Below the pieces are notes generated by a model, which was not told where the DNA came from, did not search any database, and saw nothing but the letters and a program-made list of their open reading frames with translations. Both the position numbers and the translations under genes were made by a program. A DNA stretch of 64,000 nucleotides from Diprion similis (taxonomy: Eukaryota; Arthropoda; Insecta; Hymenoptera; Diprionidae). Of the stretch, positions 38,591 through 50,879 are shown piece by piece. The DNA lies in NCBI RefSeq assembly GCF_021155765.1, contig NC_060117.1:3212501-3276500 (forward strand). Reading direction: 5' to 3'. The stretch's first letter is position 1, and each line of letters starts with the position of its first letter.

Positions 38591-39900
38591 CAAAGCATGG
38601 AAAGTACGAATTATACGATTAGACCGTTTCGATAATTTTTTCGGTTATATTATCACCGAATGATATGGAAATTATCGTACAGCCGAAATGAAGAAGAAAA
38701 AAAAATTAACGGCCATAGTATACGTAAAAATTTATTTTGACAAATTGTTTTTCTCCTTCACGTACTTGAGACAAATTTTCTAAGTTCGCGGAATGAAACT
38801 TTTAAGTAATCACATCTCATTATACCCCGGCATGGAATTTACCCAGTTTTCTCATTATTCGTTTGAATATTATATTCTTAGATTTATGAATTTCTTTCTA
38901 TTATATCTCGGTAAACGTACTTCATAGTTGATTATTATATATAAAAAAAAAAAAAAAAAAAAAAAAAAACACACACTATATTGTAAACAATATTGTTCGA
39001 AATTTTACCGTCAAGAGACAAGCTAGGGGGGGAAAAAAAAAAAAACGAAAAGTAAAAAAGGATTGCGGCCAGTAACAATCTGTCTATACCTATATATGTA
39101 TACGTATGTGTCTGTTTATGTATATGTCATGTGTATATGTATGTATAAGCCTGTGTTGTATTTCTGTGTCTATTTAAATAATGATTGATGGATTTTTGTC
39201 GTAACGTCCAATTTTGTGTATATATTTAATTTTATTAAAAAAAGAGCGAGAAAGAGAGAGAGAGAGCGAGAGATAGAGATAGAGAGAGAGAGAGAGAAAA
39301 AAGAAAACGAGAGCAAGAAAATAAACACAAATAATTGTATATACAATATATATTATGATATTCAAAATAATGGAAACTTTCGTGTTGTTATTGTATTAAA
39401 TATGAACGGTATTAATTACTTATTATCATAATTATTTTCATTACTATTATTATTATTGTCATCATTATTATGATTATTATTATTATTATACAGTTGTACA
39501 GCAACTTTATCAAGTCTATTATATATATATGTATATACTGCCTTATCTCAAATGTTCCCAAATTCTCCCAAACCGTACTCAAAGTATCAACGTTATAACT
39601 GACTCAAAAAAATAAACAAATAGAACTTTGTGTTTATGAAAAAGTGGGTCGACTTTATAATAATCAGATTATTGTGCGGTCACGAATTAGTTTAGCAAAG
39701 CAGGAAAACGTTAATTACTTGGTGCAAAACGGAAGGCTGTGGTTTGGTTTTGTTTTATTTATTTATTTATTTATTTTTTTTTTTTTTGCGATAAGTTGAC
39801 ATAATCTACAAGCTATCCAATCAATGGTGCCCTATGATAAATTTGATGCTAATCAAGGAAAAGATAAGACTATACTTATATATATGATAGAAAATGCAAC
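36871..39900. other. AT-rich microsatellite DNA, likely partly 3' UTR
   Basis: Downstream of the secreted-protein gene lie GT, GA, GTT/ATT, TA, TGTA and poly(A) arrays (for example GTT near 37893-37918, TA near 38035-38058, TGTA near 38228-38252, poly(A) near 38564-38587 and 38943-38969, GA near 39244-39299). Some of this is probably 3' UTR. Several AATAAA-like words occur, so the cleavage site is not fixed. No further coding exon is seen. Confidence 0.5.
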
Positions 39901-39995
39901 CCTATAACTATATTTCAGAGTCTAAAGTGCAGTTCGTTAATCCAACCAACTTCTCGTCAAATTCGAATGACAAAATTTTAGAACGTCAACTGTTA

Positions 39996-40742
39996 TCAAC
40001 CGACTTTGAGACCCTTGAATCCCTTGGCAAGAAGGAACTTTTCTGAAGATTCGGTTCTGGTAGCATCGGGCCTGAGAACTTTGACGGTTTTGTAAAATTT
40101 CCTGATATCGTCCTCGACGTTTTTGGCCGCACCGCCGTCCCAAAGTTTGACGATAAACGACGCCTCGGGCTTCGATACGACGAGGGCAAATTTGAGCGCG
40201 ACGTAGGCTAGAGCGACGATGTTTTGGTGATCCATTTCCTTCACGCCGGTCGCGTTTGGCGCCATATCCGACATGACAAGGTCGACGGAACTGCCAGCGA
40301 GATGTTCCCTGATCTTGTCCTGAGCTTGGGGCGTCGTGAAGTCCATGTTGCCTATAACGAAGGCTCCGTCGATAGGGTAAATCGGCAACTTGTCTATAGC
40401 CACTACTTTACCGACCGGTTTACCGTCCTGCTTGCCCTTGGCGTTGGTCAAATGGACCGCCACTTGCGTCCAACTTCCGGGCGAAGCACCACAGTCTACA
40501 ACCGTCATACCCGGCGAAAGTATGCCGCACCTTTCGTCCATCTCGAGCAATTTAAATGCACTTCTACATCTGTACTTCTCAATTTTTGCTTTCTCGACAT
40601 AAGGATCGGCCAATTGTCTGCGAAGCCATAACTGCGAACTCGTTTTACGACCCTTCAAATTATTCGGCGTCTCGCGCCGGGCTATTCCACTCGTGCACAC
40701 GCCTCTGGCAATTATCGATAATCGCGCGCGCGCCGACGCCAT
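39996..40742 (-). CDS. MRM2: mitochondrial rRNA 2'-O-methyltransferase MRM2 (FtsJ/RrmJ family)
   Basis: A single-exon gene of 248 residues. MRM2 methylates the ribose 2'-OH of a uridine in the peptidyl-transferase A-loop of mitochondrial large-subunit rRNA, using S-adenosylmethionine, and is needed for mitoribosome assembly. The first 25-30 residues are Arg/Ala/Ser-rich without acids, as in a matrix-targeting presequence. The SAM-binding motif is VVDCGASPGSWTQ (81-93). The K-D-K-E tetrad of the family is present: Lys64 (in SAFKLLE), Asp159 (in MSDMAPN), Lys199 (in FIVKLWDGG) and Glu234 (in SSEKF). Length is normal for animal MRM2 and no defect is visible. The upstream flank contains GGTTAGGTTATG-type sequence common near insect promoters. 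Confidence 0.94.
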   Translation of the reverse strand: MASARARLSIIARGVCTSGIARRETPNNLKGRKTSSQLWLRRQLADPYVEKAKIEKYRCRSAFKLLEMDERCGILSPGMTVVDCGASPGSWTQVAVHLTNAKGKQDGKPVGKVVAIDKLPIYPIDGAFVIGNMDFTTPQAQDKIREHLAGSSVDLVMSDMAPNATGVKEMDHQNIVALAYVALKFALVVSKPEASFIVKLWDGGAAKNVEDDIRKFYKTVKVLRPDATRTESSEKFLLAKGFKGLKVG

Positions 40743-41289
40743 GTTTTATCTCAAGGTCACAGTTGCAAACTCGAACCGATAGGTTAGGTTATGTTACGTT
40801 AAGTTTAGTTTGCTGCACACCTCGCGCACTGTGATTGCAGGTTATGTCCTTTCCGACGACATAGCGCTGGATAATTGAACAACAGTAATTACGATGTTGA
40901 TGTAGATTCTAAGAAAACGGTTTAGCTCGAATAGCAGTGTCTGTATTCTTTTTCACTCTTTAGTTCTCTTGTGAAGCAGAAGTTTTTTTTTTGCTAGGAA
41001 CACGTTACGTTGTATTATTTATTTATATCAATTTACATGTATATCCTTACCGCGCACTGGCGCCATCTTGACATAATTTCTGCAGCTCAATTTAGTCAAG
41101 GTTCTAAATAGAAGCTTGCAACACCCGGCGGACAATCCTGAGGCGCTATAAAGTCTCAAAAAATGCCTACAATATTTTTATACATATTTAGAAAGATTGA
41201 TTTCTCATTTTGAATCCTGTTAGAATAGACGCAAACCCTAAGAGTAAATCTACCAAACTTTATACAGAGATGACTTACAGTTTCATCGT
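40743..41289. other. intergenic, MRM2 promoter side
   Basis: This holds the MRM2 upstream region and, at its right end, the possible 3' UTR of the candidate microprotein. No other gene is seen. Confidence 0.5.
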
Positions 41290-41549
41290 TTACTGGGTTC
41301 CTGCCGATAAAGAAGTTACCGGATCGCCAACACGCTTTCTTATGGCCCTAACTCCACCCAGACCCACTTACCCGCCGAGTAATGTTCACATAGTCTTACC
41401 AAGATATTTATTTTTAAATTCTTCGATCAAAGCTTTCATCAAACTCGTGCTAGCAAGTCCTTAGAAAAAAAAAATAGCGCAATTAAAAAATGTAATCAAC
41501 TCTATATTCAACCGCTCACAATCAGTGGCACTAACCGCAGCGCTTCCAT
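41290..41549 (-). CDS. candidate 35-residue spliced microprotein
   Basis: Three short minus-strand exons, 41549-41513, 41459-41400 and 41300-41290, join in frame to a 35-residue peptide. It starts MEALRLVPLIVSG, continues LASTSLMKALIEEFKN and ends KYLGTQ. The middle exon has a strong acceptor (T10-CTAAG) and a strong donor (GTAAGA); the third has acceptor CGGCAG. The first donor (GTTGAA) is weak, and a competing GTGAGC donor six bases upstream would shift the frame. The peptide has a hydrophobic first half and a charged amphipathic second half, like small mitochondrial inner-membrane or ER proteins, but I cannot name a family. It sits head-to-head with WDR45B, sharing the 41.55-41.9 kb promoter region. 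Confidence 0.35.
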
Positions 41550-41925
41550 TTGTTATTCAGGGACTACAGCTAACGAATTGGTCGTTCTTCATAAGAATTC
41601 ATTAGTCTATGGCGCGTTTGGCACATGCGCAATAATGGCATCAGAGCGACGGTCGTGTCAGCAGAGCAATAGCAAGAGCAGTTCGGATTTCGGTGTACGC
41701 AATGGACCTCGGATGACAAGAGTAGTAAACGCGGAACCGGTCATAAAACATGATCGGTAAAAGGTGTTCTAGTACTTCTAGTGCGTACTGATAAAAATAC
41801 AATAAAAAAAAAAAAAAAAAAGAAGAACAACGATTCGAACATTGTGTCATTGAATAAATTCGATACATAGACGGTACAAAAACGAATAAAAAAAAAAAAA
41901 TATATATATATATAATTTCACTGCG
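41550..41925 (+). promoter_or_regulatory. promoter and 5' UTR of WDR45B, possibly bidirectional
   Basis: A short region of mixed composition with CpG and GCGCATGTGCC-type words (near 41620, read on the minus strand) precedes WDR45B. The ATG frames inside it (for example at 41635) are short and not in frame with the WDR45B start. A poly(A)/TA-rich tract lies just before the WDR45B ATG. Confidence 0.4.
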
Positions 41926-42220
41926 ATGAACCTAACCGCGGGTAATCCCCACTCGAACGGTTTGCTCTACGCTGGTTTCAACCAGGATCAAGGTACGTGA
42001 ATTAAAAAATGACCAAAACGTGCGCCTGTTCCAAAAAATCCGGCTCCTATCGCCTCGATCCTGCCGCCCCTCGCAACCTGACAGCGGCGACACAGATTTT
42101 GGACTCCGATTCGCAAATCACCATTAAATTCTCAAACGCAATATTGTCATATTGCGTTTTATCATAATAAAAATTTATTTTTAAGATTATATATATACAT
42201 GTATGTTACATAGTATATAA

Positions 42221-42267
<47 letters not shown>

Positions 42268-44179
42268 AATACGTATTGTTTGTCAACCTGTCATCCAAAC
42301 GTCTCCAAATAAATAATTGGAAAGAAAAGAAATGGAAGAAAAAAAATTCCTCTCACCCAAACAACAACTCCCAACACCTCTTGTTTTCCCTATCGTTTCT
42401 CCTGCACAAAAACTACGCCAAATATATATCCTCGATGATATTCGTTTAGGGCGCAAGGTTGATTCAATGAGACGATAAGTAAACTAAGAGAATAACAACG
42501 TTGGAAATAAATAAGCAAACAATAAAACGACTCTCTCGACGACAAAAATAAAACTTGTACGCGCGTAGTCGTAATGTGTTGTAAACAGACGATAAGATGG
42601 ATATACACAACGTTGTTAATTATCTAGTTTGATAAATTGACGTGCGCAGATCGTCGTCGATCTGATGTTTTTTTGTTTTTGTTTTTTGTTTTTTTTTTTT
42701 AATATCTTTTTTGCCAATTCGTAGGTTGCTTCGCCTGTGGAATGGAGAACGGATACAGGGTTTACAACTGCGATCCGTTGAAGGAAACCGAACGTCACGT
42801 TTTCAGCGACGGAGGTCTTGGTCATGTGGAAATGCTCTTTAGATGCAATTACTTGGCCCTTGTCGGCGGCGGCGCGAAACCCATGTACCCAACGAACAAA
42901 GGTGAAAGAGAAGGGACGGAAATCTGGACGCGTCGTTCAAGCACAGTTTATTCGAAAGACGACTCTCGACTCGACTCTCATCGTCTTTTTATTAATTTTT
43001 CAGTCATGATATGGGACGATCTGAAGAAAAATCCTGCCATAACACTCGAGTTCAACGCACCGGTCAAGGGGGTCAAACTACGAAGGGATCGAATAGTCGT
43101 TATACTCGAAGGGGTGATAAAAGTCTACACGTTTACGCAAAATCCCCAACAGTTACACGTCTTCGAAACAAATCCAAACCCTAGAGGATTGTGCGTCCTA
43201 TGTCCAAATAGCAACAATTCACTCTTAGCTTTTCCTGGCAGAAAAAACGGCCACGTTCAAGGTAAGATCGTCGCCGAGATTCTTTCGATTCTTATCGCCT
43301 CGTTTCAAAGACAAAAAGAGCGAACAATTTTTATTCTCAGTCTAAAAACAATTCTCGACGAACTAAATAAAGAATATCTCCTTCGCTCCTCCGAACAAAA
43401 ACGCCAAACTGAAATTATTTTCTCGCAGTGATAGACCTGGCGAACACGGAAAAACAGCCGTTGAACATAGAAGCGCACGAAACGCCGTTATCCTGCATAT
43501 CTCTGAATCTGCAAGGTACGAGGTTGGCGACGGCGTCAGAAAAGGGAACGTTGATCAGGGTATTCGACACCCAGAACGGAAACATGATAAACGAATTAAG
43601 AAGAGGGGCGAATCACGCCAACATTTACTGGTGAGAACGACGTTCGAACAATCGCCCAGACTCTATTGAATATCGCTTAACATATTTTCATTTCACCTTT
43701 AATTCCCTTGATTCTTTCAGTATAAATTTCAACCATGACTCGACGTGGCTTTGCGTAGCGAGCGACCACGGAACTGTCCATGTCTTTGCTGTGGAGGATC
43801 AGAAATTGAATCGCCAGTCGAGTCTTGCGTCTGCGACTTTCTTGCCAAAGTATTTCAGCTCCAATTGGAGCTTTTGTAAATTTCAAGTACCCAGTGGACC
43901 GCAGTGTATGTGCGCGTTTGGCAAAAACAACAACACCATAATCGGTAAGTTCCTATCAAATTGTATTTATAAATTTCAAATTTGATATGCGGATCGCCTA
44001 ATCTATTTAGACAGAAAAAAAATTCTTTCTCATTTTCTATTTTCCCCCCCGTCGTTCTGCCCGCAATAAAAGTTATATGTGCGGACGGTAGCTATCACAA
44101 ATTTTTATTCAACAACAAAGGAGAATGCAGCAGAGATTTCTACGCACAATTTTTGGAAATGACAGACGACAAGATGTGA
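41926..44179 (+). CDS. WDR45B: WD-repeat PROPPIN, WDR45B/WIPI3 orthologue, six exons
   Basis: PROPPINs bind PtdIns3P and PtdIns(3,5)P2 on autophagic and endosomal membranes; WDR45B/WIPI3 works with ATG2 and the TSC/AMPK axis in phagophore growth. Exons 41926-41992, 42725-42901, 43004-43261, 43429-43630, 43721-43944 and 44073-44179 join in frame to 344 residues, the same length as human WDR45B. The sequence is collinear with it from [15 protein letters not shown] at the N-terminus to [12 protein letters not shown] at the C-terminus. The lipid-binding LRRG motif is at about 224-227, followed by ANIYCINFNHD. All seven blades appear present. Intron 1 (732 bases) contains a long TA array. A polyadenylation signal cluster lies around 44648-44662. 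Confidence 0.96.
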
Positions 44180-44389
44180 CTGTAAAATTTATCGTAGCGT
44201 GTTAATAATAATAATTATTATTATTATTAACATTATTATTATTGTAACTTTAGTCTTAGTATTAAAAGTTCCGAGGTTACTTTTTATTTAACATACCAAC
44301 GATGATAATAATAATAATAACAATAGAAATAATCATCTTGCTAATAATGATATATTGAACGAATAGTGTCGATTACGTTTGTCTATAAC

Positions 44390-44429
<40 letters not shown>

Positions 44430-45061
44430 TGAAAATTATGTTATCACTAATGTAATTATATTATTATTACTATTATTACCAGCGAACTACTTGTGTTCGA
44501 AGACATTTTTTTTCTTTTCTTTCTCTTGTCATTGAGCTAATATAACATCACTCGGATTTTTTTTAGCGAGTTATCTTGCAAAAGAAATCTCAAGTTTTGT
44601 GTAAAATTATCGACACGACTTTCTAGTCATAATTTTCGTATGAATTGAATAAAAATCATGAATAAAATATTTTTTTTTTTTACAAAATTCTTAGTATACA
44701 TCCGAACAGTCGATATTTGAATTTGAACAATTATTAACGGCCAATGTGGCGAATGAAAGAATATATTTTATGTCTCAAAGTAAAAAACGTGCATGTGTGT
44801 AATACGCTTGTGAAAGAAAAAAAAAAAAAAAAAAAAAAAACAGAAGTCACACAAGTAACGATCGTTCGTTGAATTCGACCAAACAATTCAAATAAACAAA
44901 CAAATATGTTGTAAAAATACATTAATAAAAGTTAATAATTAATAGATAGATAGATGTATCGATGACGCGGCCTATGCAAGCAAGGCTTTAAAAATATTTT
45001 CTCCAGTAATCTTTCTATAATCTATTGTTACAAAAGAATCATATAAATTATACAAATTTGT

Positions 45062-45092
<31 letters not shown>

Positions 45093-45360
45093 GGTGTGAA
45101 TAGTTGAAACGAAACAAAAGAAAATAAATAAAGAAAATAAATCCATAAAGAATTTACGTATAAAGAAAGTACTGTATAAAAAAAAAAAAAAAATCCCAAA
45201 ACAATCGTCGAAAATTTTTTTCTTCTTCACATGTATCAATCAATAAATTTCGTCGTTTAATTTTTTTTCACCCACAAATGGCAAAGAGTAGCACGATTTA
45301 ATATTGCTGTTTTCCTAGAATTCTTATATTACGCGCTGTTTACCGCACAAGGTGTAAAAG

Positions 45361-45394
<34 letters not shown>

Positions 45395-46341
45395 GTAGTA
45401 GTAGTAATAATCATAATAATAATAACAATGCCAATACGATCTTGAGTTATAATAAAGAAGCTAAGATGAAAGGAAAAAAAAATACGTCAATACTTTGAGA
45501 AACCGAGTCATTCGTTAACTCGTTATTCTGACGGTTTACTTGGCAAATAAAAGAAAATTAAATAAAGTAAAAGGAAAGAAAAATCGAGACGAATATGAAA
45601 AGGTCTCGAAGAAATTGATCGGAATGAGAGAAAAAAAAAAAAGAAAAAACATTTACAACGTCATCCTGCGACTTATTCTTACATATTTAATTAACCATTG
45701 AAAAAACCCCTTCGCCGAATCTTGCGATTCAACTTTTAATTATTTTCACACTCATTCGAGCTTATTCTTTGTAATATTGTACATAAACCTATTATTCCTT
45801 ATTCGATTTCCTAATTTCTTTCATCTTCGTACGTATCGCGGTATGACAAAGGAGCAAAATTAACGAAAACAGAATAGCTCAAAAAAAAATTAAATCTAAA
45901 TTCATATAATGAGTTAAGCTTTGTATTTATTTATTTATTTATTTATTTTTTTTTTTTTTTGCTTTATATCTTGCGCGTGATTTTAAAATTACCATTACCA
46001 TTATTATTATTGTTATTATTACCATTGCTTTCGTTGTTCTCTTGATTATTATACATATAAATCAGCAGCAACAAATGCGATTAATTAAACAAAACACATA
46101 TTAATTAACAGCAACGATTGTGTGTCTATATGAGAAATCTACCGAGAACAAAGAAAACAAAAAACAAGATTTTCGCACGTGATTTGTAGAAGTTTATTTT
46201 TTTCAATTTCATTTTAATGTTGAATTAATGATTAATTATTATTTTACTATTACTGCGAATGTACATAATATCATATAAATATTGTATGTTTAGAAATAGA
46301 TAGTTTATTAATACAATCCTATAATTAATGGAATTACTCGG

Positions 46342-46390
<49 letters not shown>

Positions 46391-47550
46391 AACAAATATA
46401 TACATACATGTATAAATTATTTTTTTTCTTCACGAAAGAATGTTTTTTCTTATTCCTTTCCACCCTGTTTTGTACACTTGAAATGTAAGAAAAAAAGATA
46501 CGAGTAGAAGAGAAAATAAAAAATGAAAAAAAAACAAGCGTAATTCGTACGGTGATGCGTACAAAGTTGAATAAATAAAGTGAAAAACTTCGGTCGAATA
46601 TTTTATTTTCATCCCAATTGTTCACGTCACTGAAAACATTGTTTGCCCAAATTTTGTTAATTTTTTTTTTTTCATTTTCGCTTCTTCTTTCGTTTTTCGG
46701 GGTCGAAAAACTATTTCGTTTCAGAATCGATTTGTCGCCCGTGTCGTTATTATTATTATCATACCGTTTAATTTCCCGTCACGAAAGAGAGTGAAAAAGC
46801 TTGCCAAAAAAAAAAAAAATGAGAACAACTTCTCTTGTTTCTCAACATCGTTTATTATTCATTTTTTCATCAGCTTCATAAATTAATTATTTATACTTAA
46901 AATTATTATAATTTTTATTCTTTCACATAGTTTTTTTTTTTTTTTTATATATATATATTTCATAAATAAATACATTATTCACGGATTAGTACATGTAACG
47001 TAGTAGTTTTAAAAACTACACGTTTTATCATTAAATATTTAGTACCGTCTCTTTTTTTTTCCATGCTACTTATATAATATATATATATATATATATATTA
47101 TATTATAACGGTTTTTTTTTTGTTTCTTTTTTTTTTTCACCACCGAACAGATCTTCGCAACCGATAATATAAATTTATAACAACAACCTATAATCGCATC
47201 GATAATAATAATAATAATAATTGTACAAAAGAAATATACATTTTGGATGAAAAAAAAAAAAAAAAAATTTTTCCTCTCCAGCTCTTCTCCTTCTTTGAAT
47301 GAAATTCGTTTTCTTTGTTTATCAATTTTCCTTTCCTTTCATTTTTTTTTTTTTTTTCTCTTTTTTCCACTCACTCTCACCCTCTCTTTTGAGTTACCAT
47401 TTCAATACAGGTATTAAACAATACGTAAAGCAATTTTTTTTCTCCCGCTCAATTCGACAACAAAACAATTTGATTAATGATATTGTATAATCATAATCAT
47501 TATATGCATGTGCAATTTCAATACATATATGTGTGTGTTTGCACACCTAT
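44180..47550. other. AT-rich repeats, no gene recognised
   Basis: WDR45B 3' UTR followed by AT-rich DNA. ATT arrays occur near 44205-44240 and 44389-44430 and TAA near 45363-45400, with poly(T) at 46343-46389. Short frames are low complexity. The right edge may contain 3' UTR of the minus-strand four-transmembrane gene. Confidence 0.55.
46343..46389. repeat. 47-base poly(T) run
   Basis: Forty-seven consecutive T, the same length as the run at 30291-30337. Confidence 0.95.
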
Positions 47551-50500
47551 TTAAACGTCAATCGGTTGCGAACCGCTGTTTTGAGTTTTGGTATTTTCAC
47601 CAACAACGGATCCGTTTGCAGTTGCGTTTTGTTTTTTAAAGAAATAAACCTCGTGTGTCAAACCCTTATTTTTACCCTCCAAAGTCTTGTAGGTACTGTA
47701 GACAACGAACCATATGTAAAAGTTGATTATCGTGATGAACAGAACGAACAGACCTGCGATTCGGAATATACATATATGAGGGTGAAAATTTTTGCCCATT
47801 ATTAGAAAAAGAAAATTTTTAAAAGTTTCACTTCAGATAAACAAAAGGAGAATAAATTGTGACCAGCTGTCGCAAAAAACTTCTCTAGACTCAAGTACGT
47901 GTGTTTTGTATCTATAATTTATTTTTCTCTTTTCTTTCGGGTGATAGAAATTTTTCTTTTTTTTTTATATATATATATATATTAGGGTGGCGTAAATAAA
48001 CCGACTGTAATTATTTTTTTTTTTTTTTTTGAGTCTCGTGTGACAAAATGTTAGTTTTTGATTTTTTAAGAGACCACTCCAAAGGACAGCTCAAAAAAAA
48101 AATTTAAGAGGTCGCTCCAAATTTTTTTAAATCTCAAAAATCGTCAAATAATTAAATGAAAAAAATTGTATTTTCAGTATTTTGTTTGATTTTTAATTCA
48201 TGTCGTGGTGTACTGTTATCGATTCTTTCTTACTAAATTAAAGAAAGAAAATTTATGAAATTTTAATATGACTATTAAAAGGTCTCTCGAAAAGATCTAA
48301 AGAGATGCACCAAAAAATTGAAACAAAATTATGAGCGACCTTTCAAAATTCAAATTTTGAACTGAAACTTTCGGAAACTTATTTTTTTTTTTGTCTATAA
48401 AATTATACCGTAACGAGAAAAACATGAAGAAAAAAAAATCGATTTTTGACGATTTCTGACGTATTAAAAAATGTGGAGCGACCTCTTAAAATTTTTTTTT
48501 TTTTAACTGTACTTTGGAGTGGGCTCTTAAAACATCAAACTCTAACATTTTGTCACTCGAGACTCGAAAAAAAAAAAAAAAAAAAAACAGTCGCTTTTTT
48601 TGGCCACCCTAATATATAATCTCATATTTTTTTTATTTGTTTCTGCATGAAAACAAATTTTGAAATTGCATCTGAATATAATTCGGAAACTCGATATCCT
48701 CCTTCTTCCATCTGAACTTCACTTTCCGTAATTCAGTTCTTTCGTAACTAATTTTCCAAATTTGAATACTAACGTTCGCCAATGTCCGCACTTCCGCCTA
48801 AAATCGCGATAAATGGACAATCCTGCTGGACGAGGAACAACGACATTATTCCGACAACGATCTCGGTCATCATAACCGTAATCCATGGAGCCATGAAATG
48901 ACGATTATTCTAAAAAGTGACATATTATTATATGAATAATTTATGTTCAAGTCATCGTGAAAATATTCGAATTTCAAAGGAAAAGAAAAAAAAAAAAATA
49001 GAAAAAAAAAACTTTCAACAAAGTTGAAATCCAACAAATTTATTTTTAGCGTATATAAGTATTTTTTCGCAACGTTACGATTCCAAAATATTTTTTATAT
49101 CGTCTTATTTTTGACTGTCCGAAGAGAAAAAAAAAAAAAAAACAACAATAATTTCAACGATCAACTATTCTATGCAATAAATTAATTCTCCGGACATCTG
49201 ATAAATTTTGAAAATCAATTTTGTTTCGTTTTTATTTGATTGTATTTTCATTTTTTTTTTTTTTTCTTCCTTTTGTTCTCTTGCAATTACTTTAAACGGA
49301 ATAAAAAAACCATTTCAATTAAATTGTTGAAGAAAAAGAAAAAGAAGAAAAATTACGTCACCATTAGAGATCCGTAGAGAAGAAGTATCGAGGAGACGAA
49401 ATGTATGATGGTAATAACAAGACCGCTGTACAAGGAGTACAATACCTCTGAGAAATGGAAAAAAAAAAAAACAGATAAATTTATATTACATTGAAAAATG
49501 TATTGTTATTGTTTATCGCGTTATTCACGATACCTTAACAAAAAAAATTCTGATTCATCTGAATAACCATTAATTATTTTAAACCGTATTATTAATTTAT
49601 TCATACGAGATATGCTGAACGGATAAAAATTTCTTCCTCGAAAATTTTACTGTAACAATTTTTTAAACAATATTTCGAAACTCAATCCATTCGATTTTTC
49701 CTACGTTATACTGTACAGGCTTGATTTCCATTTTTTTTTTTTCTTCTTACGATTTTTGTTTTTTTTTTAATTTTTGAAATTTTCCGCCAAATAGATTGCC
49801 GCGCTATTTATTTTTCATATATATATGGGGTATTCCACGCCAATTCAACCAGTGTTAAACCCCGACCATCTCAAAATCGTTTCATGTTACATTCTACTCG
49901 GTAAAAAACGTGACTTTTTGAAATTTTTAAACCCAAAATTATCTTTATATTAATAATTAGAAAAACCGAACATTTACGAGTAAATTGACCCTCATTCGAC
50001 GCTTACGATTTAATTCTGTGTTATATTTGGGTTTAAAAATTCTTCGCAATCGACTTCGAATATTCATAAAAAAAATAAACGGATTGATGAGAAATATTGA
50101 AAAAAATTCAGGCCGCGTTTTTTTTACCGAGTAGAATGTTAGAAAAAAACGTGAAACGATTTTGAGATGGTCGGGGTTTAACACTGATCGATTTGACGTG
50201 ACGAATACCCCATATACACACATATATATATGTATAATTATTCTCAAATTGCGAGAAAAACGCTAAATTTGAAGTATAATTTAAAAAAAAAAAAAAAAAA
50301 AAAAACCAATTACTAAGAATCGTCCGTAAAGTATTTCTTTACTCAATTTAAAGGCGTTTTGAGTGAATATTTTTTATTTCAAAACGAACTGGTTTTAGAT
50401 AATCGTAGATTATTGATGGATAGAATGCGGGCAAAAAGAATTTTTTTTTTTCAAAACTTTCACCGGTAGCGAGGTGATGAGCAACGTCCATTCTCTTTGT

Positions 50501-50879
50501 ATTCATATGCTTCGGTGATATTTCCTCCATCGCTTCTCTCTCCAACGCATCTTCGGTATCCCTTGCGACAAGCTCGCCTATCTCTTTAGCGTGTGCCAGA
50601 GCAAGAACCATTAACATCATAGTAAATCCGGACAAAATCTGTAGATACAGATAAATATTTATCTTTGTATTGTTTTTTTTTATTCATTAATTATTATTAT
50701 TATTATTATTTTTTTTCTTTCTTCTTCTTCTTCTTTTATATATTTTCGATTTTATACCGATTATAATTCAACATTGTTACGATTTTTTTCATATTCACCA
50801 GTTGGGTTATCGCGATGAGGATTGTCCCCTGCCTCAGGTTGAAAATGTGCATACAACCCTGGAGTAACCGCATTTTCAT
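47551..50879 (-). CDS. four-transmembrane protein of an insect family, five exons
   Basis: Exons 50879-50799, 50638-50464, 49447-49362, 48909-48774 and 47753-47551 join in frame to 226 residues. Hydrophobic segments are near residues 17-43 (TILIAITQL joined to ILSGFTMMLMVLALA), 92-113 (GLVITIIHFVSSILLLYGSL), 121-138 (WITVMMTEIVVGIMSLFL) and 161-178 (LFVLFITIINFYIWFVVY). A charged hydrophilic loop (about 44-85) follows the first, and a polar tail with NAT and NGS sequons ends the protein. The layout resembles the small four-helix insect proteins grouped under DUF4728 or LAPTM-like families; I assign this only tentatively. The start is the first of two close ATGs; the longer open frame upstream is a purine/T-run artefact. 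Two introns have been enlarged by fold-back elements. Confidence 0.75.
47985..48609. mobile_element. palindromic MITE family 1, copy 2 (in intron)
   Basis: A 625-bp element with end GGGTGGCGTAAATAAACCGA and its near-complement at the right, flanked by TA. It matches the reverse complement of copy 1 at 18364-18980 along most of its length (for example the GTCGTGGTGTA, TTGAACTGAAACTTTC and AATTATACCGTAACGAG segments). It lies in the last intron of the four-transmembrane gene. Confidence 0.88.
49825..50213. mobile_element. MITE-like element with ATGGGGTATTC ends (in intron)
   Basis: Terminal inverted repeats ATGGGGTATTC/GAATACCCCAT, followed inward by paired segments GTGTTAAACCCCGACCATCT and its complement, then ACATTCTACTCGGTAAAAAA and its complement. 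It is about 389 bp with no coding capacity, and lies in the second intron of the four-transmembrane gene. The ends resemble the right flank of the element at 28300-28866. Confidence 0.85.

Noticed and set aside
40780..40810. GGTTAGGTTATGTTACG resembling insect telomere repeat TTAGG
   Set aside because: Only one or two degenerate units next to the MRM2 start; this is common near insect promoters and not a telomeric array.
42742..43431. 229-codon continuous frame over WDR45B exons 2-3
   Set aside because: It reads through introns at 42902-43003 and after 43261; splicing out both restores the PROPPIN sequence exactly.
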